From the NCBI GenBank assembly GCA_016719225.1, contig JADKAN010000003.1, forward strand, positions 1 through 64,000: DNA of 64,000 bases, given 5' to 3'. The position numbers and the translations under genes are program-made. The stretch comes from Flavobacteriales bacterium (GTDB taxonomy: Bacteria > Bacteroidota > Bacteroidia > Flavobacteriales_F > PHOS-HE28). This document shows, in pieces, positions 1 through 7,038 of the stretch; position 1 is the first letter of the stretch; the number at the start of each line of letters is the position of its first letter. The notes under the pieces are model-generated. The model made no database searches. It saw nothing but the letters and a program-made list of their open reading frames with translations, and was not told the DNA's origin.

Positions 1-80
1 TTTGCACAAATTCCCGATAGAATACCAAATGTTGAATTTACAACTATCAACCCCACTGTTGCCAATACTGATGTTAGCCG
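1..80 (-). other. attC-like cassette site, cut by the window edge
   Basis: The first 80 bases look like one half of an imperfect palindromic attC-type site ending in the core GTTAGCCG at 73-80. That core is the exact reverse complement of CGGCTAAC at 1157-1164, the other end of the first cassette, which is the signature of an integron cassette boundary. The partner half-site lies outside the window, so folding cannot be checked here. Confidence 0.5.
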
Positions 81-110
81 TTCGCCTTTCTTTATTAGTC
101 ATCTATACTT

Positions 111-1113
111 TTAATACTTAATTACTAATTTCCCGATTGTGGTGCCACTCTTTCTAATTGGTATGTGCATTGCAGAGGATTTTCAACGAAAAACGCAATG
201 TGGTCGTTAAGGTAGATTGTAATATCCCATCATCTAACCACTTTGAGAAATTTGATTAAGAGATGTGATGTTGCTGTACTATATCATTAGTTTGAAACAT
301 GGAACGGGTAAACATTAACTCCCAATGAAAACGCTTTTACTTTTTAATTGACGTAAGTGTAGGCTCAGTCAGATTAAGCTAATCAGACCAACTTTCCCTT
401 GTGGTTTATTAATTGCACCCATTGTATTCCAATATTGGTTAGGTCACAAAGTCCACAATAAATCAACAGTTTTCGCAGCCGATGTCTTTTGTCTCTTTTA
501 GTAAGTTTTTATGATTTTACTACAAAAATCAGCACCTTTTTTTACACCACATTCTTTGGGGTTATCTTGATGCAGTGGCAGTGCTTTCAAACCTAAAATA
601 TTTTTGGCAATCTGCATAGCTATCGAGCCAACGCCGCCAGCACCGCCGATAATTAAAATTGATTTCCCATTGTCTTTTCTGCACTTAATTGCATTCTGTC
701 AAATAATATTTCAAAAGCTGTCAATGAAGTAAGCGGCATAGCAGCAGATGCCTCGATAAGGATATTATTAGGAGAGAACCCTACAATTCTTTCATCAACT
801 AATTGAAATTCTTGATAACTTCCGTCCTTTGTTATATCTCCTGCGCAAAAACACGTTGTCACCCTTTTAAACAAAGTGGCGTTTTCTCCAACCGCGTCAA
901 CAACTCCAACAGCGTCCCAACTTATAATTTTGGGATTGTCTGATTGATCTTTCAGACTATTCTGGCGTATCTTATAGTCCACAGGGTTTATGGATACAGC
1001 TTGTATTTTCACTAACAATTCATACCCTTTTGGCACTGGTGTTTCTTTTTTCAAATTGTATGAAACTGTCTGCTTGTGAAATTGGTAAACTGTTTTAAAT
1101 CTATTGCTTGCAT
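111..1113 (-). pseudogene. zinc-type alcohol dehydrogenase / quinone oxidoreductase, frameshifted
   Basis: About 1 kb on the minus strand encodes, in several frames, a full-length medium-chain dehydrogenase/reductase of the zinc-type alcohol dehydrogenase group (NADPH-dependent oxidoreduction of carbonyls or quinones, cytosolic). The N-terminal GroES-like part, with AVSINPVDYKIRQ, is open from about 1054 to 653. The Rossmann motif IIGGAGGVGSIAMQIAK follows in another frame near 600-660. C-terminal pieces such as NTMGAINKPQGK and GKLVI run down to a stop at 111. A plausible ATG lies at 1111-1113, but its frame hits a stop after about 20 codons. The total span matches a roughly 335-residue enzyme. 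The gene fills a cassette bounded by matching cores at 73 and 1157. The breaks may be true decay or sequencing indels. Confidence 0.75.
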
Positions 1114-1156
1114 GTTTTTCTATTAAATTATTATGTTGATTATTTTGCTAAGGTGA

Positions 1157-1290
1157 CGGCTAACGTTTGGCGGCTTTGCGTTCGGGCGGGCTTTATAGCA
1201 CTACACTTGATACGAAGAACCGAACTCAAATATACGCAAATCCGTCAAACGAAGCACTAAACCCGCCTGACGCAAAACCGCTGTTATGCG
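1157..1290 (-). other. attC-like recombination site A
   Basis: A 134-bp imperfect palindrome runs from CGGCTAAC (1157-1164) to GTTATGCG (1283-1290). The two arms pair as TTGGCGGCTTTGCGTTCGGG with CCCGCCTGACGCAAAACCGC, leaving a central unpaired AT-rich stretch of about 60 bases. The layout (core, stem, variable centre, stem, core) is that of integron attC sites, but the cores are looser than the class 1 consensus GTTRRRY. It lies 22 bp past the stop of the VOC gene. Confidence 0.65.
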
Positions 1291-1312
1291 TTCGCTTTTT
1301 TTTCTTTCTTCG

Positions 1313-1809
1313 TTATTTCGGTGAGTTAAGAGCCATTTTTGTTTCCTTCGAGTCAAGGAAAATTGCAAAGTACCCACTTTCGTCTGCGTGAGCTGTTTTG
1401 AATAATATTGTTTGTCCGCCATTTTTTCTCAACTCTGTCAAGAACTACTTGCAGATTTTCTCCTGCGTTTAAGTAAATTGTTACTCCGTCTGCTGATGGC
1501 TTATATCCGTCTGCTTGAATTATGACACCTGTTACCATTTGTCCTTCATATGGTAAAATCCCCATTTGCATTCCTTCAACATCCATTTTTTCTATTTTGA
1601 TGTCCAACAATGTGATAAAACTTAATTGCTCGTGAAATATCCGTTGCTGGAATTTCAAACATTGAAATGTAACTTTTCATATCTATTGCTTTTGAATTTG
1701 TTAAAGTGTCTTTTGTAGTTGGTTCAGAATTTGTCTTGCTTGAATTGTTGCACGAAACAAAACACATTGCAGAAACCATCGAAGCTAAAATTATTCTTTT
1801 GACTGTCAT
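1313..1809 (-). pseudogene. VOC-family (glyoxalase/bleomycin resistance-like) lipoprotein, frameshifted
   Basis: The start at 1809 gives MTVKRIILASMVSAMCFVSC, a lipoprotein signal with its lipobox cysteine, then a linker and the opening of a vicinal-oxygen-chelate fold (FEIPATDISRAIKFY). A one-base shift near 1640-1660 moves the frame to LLDIKIEKMDVEGMQMGILP and on to ADGVTIYLNAGENLQVVLDR. A second shift in an A-run near 1425 restores HADESGYFAIFLDSKETKM and the stop at 1313. Family members bind a metal in a paired beta-alpha-beta-beta-beta fold; the substrate cannot be inferred. It shares a cassette with the AraC gene upstream. Confidence 0.75.
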
Positions 1810-1889
1810 TGATGTTTAAATTTAAATTCGAGTACAAGTTATTAGTTACAAAGAAGTCAAAATAGTAGAAATGCGACACTTCAAAATTA

Positions 1890-2696
1890 TATTTATAGAA
1901 AAGTGCAGATAACGCCATATGCTCATTGTCTAAAAACTCCTTTGGTGTAACTCCAACAAGGTCTTTAAAATCTTTTATGAAATGGTTTTATCGAAATATT
2001 GACTCTCGTAAGCAATGTCTGTCAGTGTTTCTGATTTTTATTGAGCAACAAATTTAATGTTGCTTGCAGTCGAATAGCTTTGCTAACTGCTTTGGGCTAA
2101 TGCCAATTTGTTTTTTAAAATGTCTTTCAAGTTGTCTTCTTTTTGAAATTTTCATCTTTCAAAGAACACTTATATGAGTTGTTCCGTTTGTTTTTAGTAG
2201 GGCATCAACAGTTGATTTTAGGTATTACTTATCGTATTCTTTTCGTTAAGTATTTTTAATAAAAAAGTTTCAATAATATTAATTCTTTGTTGAGTGTCAA
2301 TAGCTCGAATCATCTGTTGCTCTATTTCGTTAGCTTCTGCTTGTCGAAAGTTCTGAAATAGGTATTTCCTTGTCAACCAAGTTCTCAAGAGGCATTGTCA
2401 CGAAGTTTGCAAACCCAATAGGATAGAAACAGATTGCGAAAGTCTCAACTTTTCCGGTAGGCAAAATATCAAATGATTTAGTTCTCTGTCCCATTACCAT
2501 TGCATTGGGGTGAAGAATGAAGTCAGTCTCCGAAGTGAATCTTTTAATATTGTCGCCAAAATTGAAGGTCATTTCTATGCAGCCGTCAGGTACGATTTTC
2601 TGCTTTTGATTTTGGGTCAAAAGGCACTTCCAAAGTCCAGTAAAATTTGACTATGGTTTCTAAGTCTTTATGCGGTTTATATGTCTGATAGTTCAT
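1890..2696 (-). pseudogene. AraC-family transcriptional regulator, frameshifted
   Basis: Reading from ATG at 2696, the minus strand encodes MNYQTYKPHKDLETIVKFYW. A frame change then leads to IVPDGCIEMTFNFGDNIKRF (about 2330-2620), the sensor domain common in Bacteroidota AraC regulators. Further shifts and stops break up the C-terminal helix-turn-helix pair, still recognisable as RRQLERHFKKQIGISPKQL and IKDFKDLVGVTPKEFLDNE near 1900-2160. At least three disruptions are visible, so no intact regulator would be made if the sequence is correct. The gene reads toward the VOC gene and may have controlled it; both lie between attC-like sites A and B. The C-terminal boundary is approximate. Confidence 0.7.
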
Positions 2697-2728
2697 TTAC
2701 GCTGGGTGTTTCTTAGAGTGACGCACAT

Positions 2729-2883
2729 AACGGTCCGAGGCTAAGCAACGTGCGAAGTTGGGCATTGTGCATCGGGCATGTTGCTTAGGCTTTGTTCTTT
2801 GGTCGTGGCGTGTTGGCTTTGTGTGGTGTTCGGCGGCTCGAGTTGGGCCTTGTGCGGCGTTGGGCGGGAAGGCCATGCCCAAG
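2729..2883. repeat. 157-bp GC-rich repeat, dispersed copy (155 bp)
   Basis: This unit starts at AACGGTCCGAGGCTAAGCAA and ends just before AACGTTCCG at 2884. It is nearly identical to two tandem units at 5523-5836, differing by a few indels. Inside is an inverted repeat CTAAGCAAC...GTTGCTTAG around 2740-2793. It is GC-rich, unlike the cassette genes, and contains no convincing gene. It appears to be inserted exactly at the core of attC-like site B. Confidence 0.8.
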
Positions 2884-3062
2884 AACGTTCCGCGGCTAGG
2901 CACAGGGCGGTTTTGAAACATCATGTGTCTTTACCGAAAACGATTATTGCGAAGATATATGTTTTTTAGCGAAAGCCAAACTAATCTTGTCTGCGCAGCA
3001 GGCCTTGAATGGCTGAGCGATGACCGACTCCGCCCGCCTTGTGCTTAGCACGCTGTTAGTGG
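2884..3062 (-). other. attC-like recombination site B
   Basis: The arms GCTAGGCACAGGGCGG (about 2895-2910) and CCGCCTTGTGCTTAGC pair across a central AT-rich loop, and the site ends at GTTAGTGG (3055-3062). The left core CACATAAC (2724-2731) is separated from its arm by the 155-bp repeat unit. GTTAGTGGTTGGCGC at 3055 matches the reverse complement of the left end of site C at 13 of 15 positions, which supports it as a cassette border. Confidence 0.6.
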
Positions 3063-3070
3063 TTGGCGCT

Positions 3071-3886
3071 TTATTCCTGCTTGAGTAATTCAACAACGTC
3101 TAAGTCGAACTGATTTTTTATAAATTCTAATGTCGTTGGTTGACTTTGCAATGAAGCTTTTATAAGTTGTGTTGTAAATAGTCCGCCTTTTTTTAACCAC
3201 TTTGCATTGGCGCTGTCAACTGCTTTTAACCACTCAACTTTAAGAACATATTCTGAGTTGTCGTTGTCGCTGTTGTTAAACATAGTTTTCATTTTTAAGG
3301 AAGGTCACGAAGGGACTTGCCTTTATGTTTAAAGTCAGCAATGCGAACAGCTTTTTCTTTTACTCGTCCGATACCAACGAAGCCGCTATTTTTCAAATAG
3401 GGTATAACTATGTCGCCAGGTTCTAATGTCCGAATTGGATCGCTCCACTTTTTATCTTGTCCAGCGGAAAGAAAATTAAATTGCTTTGCAGTCGTCCCAA
3501 CAACGATGTTCACCTTGTCCAACATTTACATAGTAAATACCGTTTTTAAAGTCAAAACCAGCAAGGTCGTCGTGAAAAGTGTCGTGCGGTCGAAATTTAT
3601 CAGCGAAATGTCCTGATGATTTATTTGTGAGTGTTCGTCCAAGTTTCCAAATCAAAGTCTTTTCGATAAAAAAGGCTTCTCGTTCAGTCAAGTCTTTAGC
3701 GATAACTTTTATTATTGGGTGTAAGCCCGCTTTGTGTATTGCTTTTATTCGTGTCGCTTTTTCGGAGTCGCTGTCGTCAGATAGATGAGCTTCTTTGCGA
3801 CTACCTTTTCCTTTGCCATAGTAAAACTCTTCGAAATTTCTCGGGTCGATGTAAACGTAAACGTAATATTGTTCGTTGTCTGCCAT
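3071..3886 (-). pseudogene. GIY-YIG nuclease fused to an EVE/PUA-like domain, frameshifted
   Basis: From ATG at 3886 the protein opens with YYVYVYIDPRNFEEFYYGKG, a GIY-YIG-type nuclease motif, followed by EREAFFIEKTLIWKLG with the conserved glutamate region. It continues into YYVNVGQGEHRCWDDC. After a shift near 3490 this becomes QFNFLSAGQDKKWSDPIRTL and LEPGDIVIPYLKNSGFVGIG, resembling EVE/PUA-like modules that bind modified bases. After a second shift in an A-run near 3295 it ends EYVLKVEWLKAVDSANAKW...LEFIKNQFDLDVVEL. If repaired the protein would be about 271 residues. Such architecture suggests a nuclease that senses modified or foreign nucleic acid, but the substrate is inference. It is a single-gene cassette whose stop lies 8 bp from site B. 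Confidence 0.7.
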
Positions 3887-3916
3887 GTCTATTGTTGTTC
3901 GGTCGTCAAGCGCTTA

Positions 3917-4050
3917 CCACTAACGGTTTGGCGCTTGGCGCAGTGGCGGATTTCGGAGCACAAAACTGTCAATACACCACAAAAATTGATGCGAGGTATA
4001 ATATTCAATTAACCACGTCACCCGCCATTGAGCCAAACGCCTGTTAGCGG
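3917..4050 (-). other. attC-like recombination site C
   Basis: A 134-bp imperfect palindrome spans CCACTAAC (3917-3924) to GTTAGCGG (4043-4050). The arms GGTTTGGCGCTTGGCGCAGT and TTGAGCCAAACGCC fold together with the GGCGG/CCGCC pair, leaving a central AT-rich loop. It has the same length and layout as site A. The right core pairs with CCGCCAAC at 5518-5525 (7 of 8 bases), the far end of the next cassette. Confidence 0.65.
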
Positions 4051-4059
4051 CTGGCATTC

Positions 4060-5482
4060 TCACCTCCATTCTATTGTCAGTTTAGAATTGTCTTTTGTAA
4101 AATAGTTTGAAGTATTCTTAAACGTAATTTCAGCCATTGATTTCGGTTTATAGTCGCTGAAAGTTGCGTACTTCTCAATCGGATTTCCGTCTACTGTCAA
4201 AATCAAGTTCGGAATTTTTGTTTCTGTCAATTAGTGCAATCATTGAGTATGTGCCGTTTTTCAAGCCGTAAATGTGTCTGTTAGCCGTACCTATTGATGT
4301 TGTACCAAAAAGATAGCCACCTGTTACGGCTACCTTTTTATTAAAATTATTTTCACTGTCCATCACCACAAACATTAAACGTTTTTCTACTTCTAACATC
4401 GGAATACTAATGTCAAAGTGAAAGTAATTTTGTGAGAAATAAGATTGTGTCGTCAGTTTTTGATTGAATTGGTGTTCGCTTATTTCTTTGCTTAAATCAA
4501 TATCAAACCCTAGTTGTTTCAAGGAAGCTGATGCTATCTCAAAGTTTACCTGTTCTACAAACGGCTTTAGTTTAGTGTCCAAAACAATTTCTATATCCTG
4601 ATTGATATTGAAGTGACTTAATTCTTGTTCAAAGTCAATATTGTTCAGATTGAGTTGCTTTGTTTTCTTGTGCGAATGAGAAAAGAATGAAATGGTTTTA
4701 CATTCCAAATTATACACAATAGACCAAACCGTTTTAGAATCGCCTTTCGGAATACTTACGCCTTTCAGCATTTGAAAGGCTATATTTTCAGAAAAATCAT
4801 TTGGGTTTTGCAGTTTCTTGATTTGGTTTTCAAGTTGGTGGTAGCGGTAAATTTCTGACGTGTTTTTCTTTTGAATATCCTGAATGTTGTCAATATATAT
4901 TTCAGAAAAAACCACCGATTTATTGGTTATAGCCTGACAAGAGTTGGCTTCTTTTTCATAAATATTTGGCTTGCTGTCCAAATATTCAATAATTACGGAT
5001 TTACCGTGAGTGTCTGCCAATATGTAGTGGATTTTGCCTTTAATCGGATAAATTTTAAGATTTTCAATATGTGTAACAACTTCGTCAATCGTCTGGAAGT
5101 TGTCTAACTGATATTGTATCCACTCCAATTCGTTCAGGTAAGTTTTGTCTTCCGAAATATTAAAGCGAGTGTCTTCCAGCCAAAGCATTTCTACTACAAG
5201 CCCTTTCTCGTTCATTCCGCCATAAGGCATTTCTTTTCCGTTTTGGTTGAACGTGATACTTCCATATTTACTTGTCCAACTTGCAGGTGTTCCGTTATGT
5301 GTGTAGTAAGCTACTTTTGTCGTATTCTTTAAATTTTTGATAATATAACCCTGGTCAAAAGTCCAATCGAAGTTTTTGCCCAACAGGATTGTCTTTCCAT
5401 TCTTCAATACGAATGATGAACAAGGATATACTGATTGAACAAATGTCGTCAGGAATAGAAGTGTCCAAAAATATTTTTTCAT
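4060..5482 (-). pseudogene. secreted choloylglycine-hydrolase-like linear amide C-N hydrolase, one frameshift near the C-terminus
   Basis: The start chosen at 5482 gives MKKYFWTLLFLTTFVQSVYP followed by CSSFVLKNGKTILLGKNFDW. This is a signal peptide whose cleavage would expose the catalytic N-terminal cysteine of an Ntn hydrolase (choloylglycine hydrolase / penicillin acylase type). GGMNEKGLVVEMLWLE and the W-S-I-V-Y segment also fit the family. About 430 residues are open to a stop at 4175. A shift in AAAAA near 4205 would otherwise continue the frame through LTVDGNPIEKYATFSDYKP to a stop at 4060, so only the C-terminal tail is affected and the enzyme might still work. It likely cleaves an amide bond outside the cytoplasm; the substrate is unknown. 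It fills the fourth cassette. It is not a bile-salt hydrolase on this evidence. Confidence 0.75.
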
Positions 5483-5522
5483 TCTTAATTGTCTTTTGAT
5501 GTTGTCGTTTATGCTTGCCGCC

Positions 5523-5679
5523 AACGGTCCGAGGCTAAGCAACGTGCGAAGTTGGGCATTGTGCATCGGGCATGTTGCTTAGGCTTTTGTTCTTTGGTCG
5601 TGGCGTGGTTGACTTTGTGTGGTGTTCGGCGGCTCGAGTTGGGCCTTGTGCGGCGTTGGGCGGGAAGGCCATGCCCAAG
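5523..5679. repeat. 157-bp GC-rich repeat, tandem copy 1
   Basis: The unit begins AACGGTCCGAGGCTAAGCAA directly at the cassette core CCGCCAAC (5518-5525) and ends where the next copy starts at 5680. It contains the inverted repeat CTAAGCAAC...GTTGCTTAG and a second GGCCTT...AAGGCC pair. Small open frames inside are shared by all copies and have no coding signature. Confidence 0.85.
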
Positions 5680-5836
5680 AACGGTCCGAGGCTAAGCAAC
5701 GTGCGAAGTTGGGCATTGTGCATCGGGCATGTTGCTTAGGCTTTTGTTCTTTGGTCGTGGCGTGTTTGGCTTTGTGTGGTGTTCGGCGGCTCGAGTTGGG
5801 CCTTGTGCGGGGTTGGGCGGGAAGGCCATGCCCAAG
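5680..5836. repeat. 157-bp GC-rich repeat, tandem copy 2
   Basis: This is a second unit of the same length, nearly identical to 5523-5679, again bounded by AAC at each end (5680 and 5837). The sequence from 5837 to about 5960 holds no gene I can recognise and leads into the recombinase remnant. Confidence 0.85.
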
Positions 5837-5959
5837 AACTAGACGGTTGTACCCATAATAGGGTTTATTTCCGGACTTGGTTTGTGCTTGAAGTTGGTCC
5901 TACTGCACCATTTGGCCATGTAAGGCCCAATGGGCCATTACCGGTCCAAGTCCTCCAAA

Positions 5960-6240
5960 GGACTGCGATTCGCCCAAGGCTTTAGTGCTGACATGCGTGT
6001 AGATCTCGGTGGTTTGCTCGAACTGTGTCCTAACAGGGTTTGAATATAGCGCAGGTCCGTTCCGTGTTCCAAGAGATGGGTCGCGAAGGAATGACCCTAA
6101 GCTCCCGCAATTTCCCCGTACCCCGGCGCTCGGCTTCTCCAGTATTTCAACGATCTGCCGAGTGCCCGGCTTACCATCCGCCTCTGGCGGTTTGAATACT
6201 TTAACCCGGATTGGTGTTCGAAAACACATAGTTGGCCGGA
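5960..6240 (-). pseudogene. tyrosine recombinase/integrase, C-terminal remnant
   Basis: Read on the minus strand in shifting frames, the order is KPPANYVFSNTNPG (about 6240-6190), GKPGTRQIVEILEK (about 6175-6134), [20 protein letters not shown] (from 6093), LLGHSSSK, then [16 protein letters not shown] (6013-5960). These are the C-terminal catalytic boxes of a tyrosine recombinase, including the LGH histidine and the nucleophile tyrosine in IYTH. At least three frameshifts separate them and the N-terminal half is missing. The GC-rich composition resembles the chromosome rather than the cassettes. It lies next to the cassette array in the same orientation as the cassette genes. Whether it was an integron integrase, a Xer-like or a phage-type enzyme cannot be decided from this fragment. 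Confidence 0.75.
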
Positions 6241-6258
6241 GGCTTACAGCGTGTGGCA

Positions 6259-6275
6259 CTCGGGAAATACCCGAG
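6259..6275. other. short perfect hairpin
   Basis: CTCGGG AAATA CCCGAG forms a six-base-pair stem with a five-base loop, just past the stop of the small membrane protein gene at 6290. There is no T-run, so it is at most a weak terminator or mRNA end structure. Confidence 0.35.
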
Positions 6276-6289
6276 CGCCGGGACGGTGT

Positions 6290-6868
6290 TTAAAGTAACC
6301 GCTGGGTATCAAAGTTGGTCTTGTATTCTGCGAATTCCGCAGGGCTGATCACTTCCTTTTCACGGAGCCAGTTTATCCGGCTGTAAAAATCCAGTTCCGT
6401 TGTTGTTGCATCGAACACTGCATATCTTTCCTTCAAATAGGCCTTCACCTCGTTCCGGGTCTTTTCAATGAACTCCAATACGTCGTGCTCATTCGGAATA
6501 GCCCTGTAAAAGGTGAGGTTGATCTGCCCACCAACCAGAAAGATGTCGTCCTGGTGTTGCTTAAAATAGGCGATGATTGCTATGAGCACACCCAGAATGG
6601 TACAGATGACCCAAGACCCCTGCTCCTTCCCGACGGTATTGAAGTATCCGACGATGGATCCAGCAATCCAAATTGCACATATTCCAAAAAAGATCTTTCC
6701 GAATCAGGTGTCGTCGGCTTGATAATGAATGTCGAGTCCTAGTCTATCAAGTTTGACCTCGAACTTTTCAATTTTCCGAATTGTCTTGGTCTCTACGATC
6801 ATTTTGTTGGAAGTCAGAACGAACTTCCTACTGTTCATTCCCCTTTGTTGGCTGAACTCCGTTCTCAT
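6290..6868 (-). pseudogene. small membrane protein of unknown function, interrupted by in-frame TGA
   Basis: From ATG at 6868 (or 6837, giving MNSRKFVLTSNKMIVETKTI) the frame stays open to a TGA at 6704-6706. The same frame continues with FGKIFFGICAIWIAGSIVGY and ICTILGVLIAIIAYFKQ, two predicted membrane helices, and then a soluble tail of about 85 residues ending at 6290. Because the frame is unchanged across the TGA, this is a nonsense change rather than an indel. The downstream part could start again at 6589 but would lose the first helix. No family recognised; the N-terminal part resembles a small PH-like sheet domain only by general pattern. Confidence 0.5.
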
Positions 6869-6914
6869 GATGTTCTTGGTGACAGATGTGTCGGGCGTAT
6901 GTGCCCAAATTTAC

Positions 6915-7032
6915 TTCACCACCAACGCCGGCAGAAACCGATTAGCTGATGTGGGGGTTTAGCTGATCAGCTGATGGCTGCTTGGAGCGGGTCCATCAGC
7001 TAATCAATAACATCAGCTAATCAGCTAATCAG
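6915..7032. repeat. octamer-rich repeat and duplicated 3' end of the transporter gene
   Basis: TTCACCACCAACGCCGGCA at 6915-6933 repeats the last codons of the transporter gene at 7043-7061 with one mismatch. Between them, 6940-7032 is built from variants of CAGCTAAT/ATTAGCTG in both orientations, so it can fold on itself. This looks like a partial duplication plus a short tandem repeat, and might end transcription of the transporter operon. Confidence 0.55.
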
Positions 7033-7038
7033 ACCAAT

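Noticed and set aside
1..114. Open frame ending at 114 that could be the tail of a gene
   Set aside because: The bases up to 80 fit the right half of an attC-like site ending at the core GTTAGCCG, and the peptide resembles nothing known.
2697..5858. Small open frames inside the 157-bp repeat units
   Set aside because: They are present only because the repeats are nearly identical, and have no coding signature or start signals.
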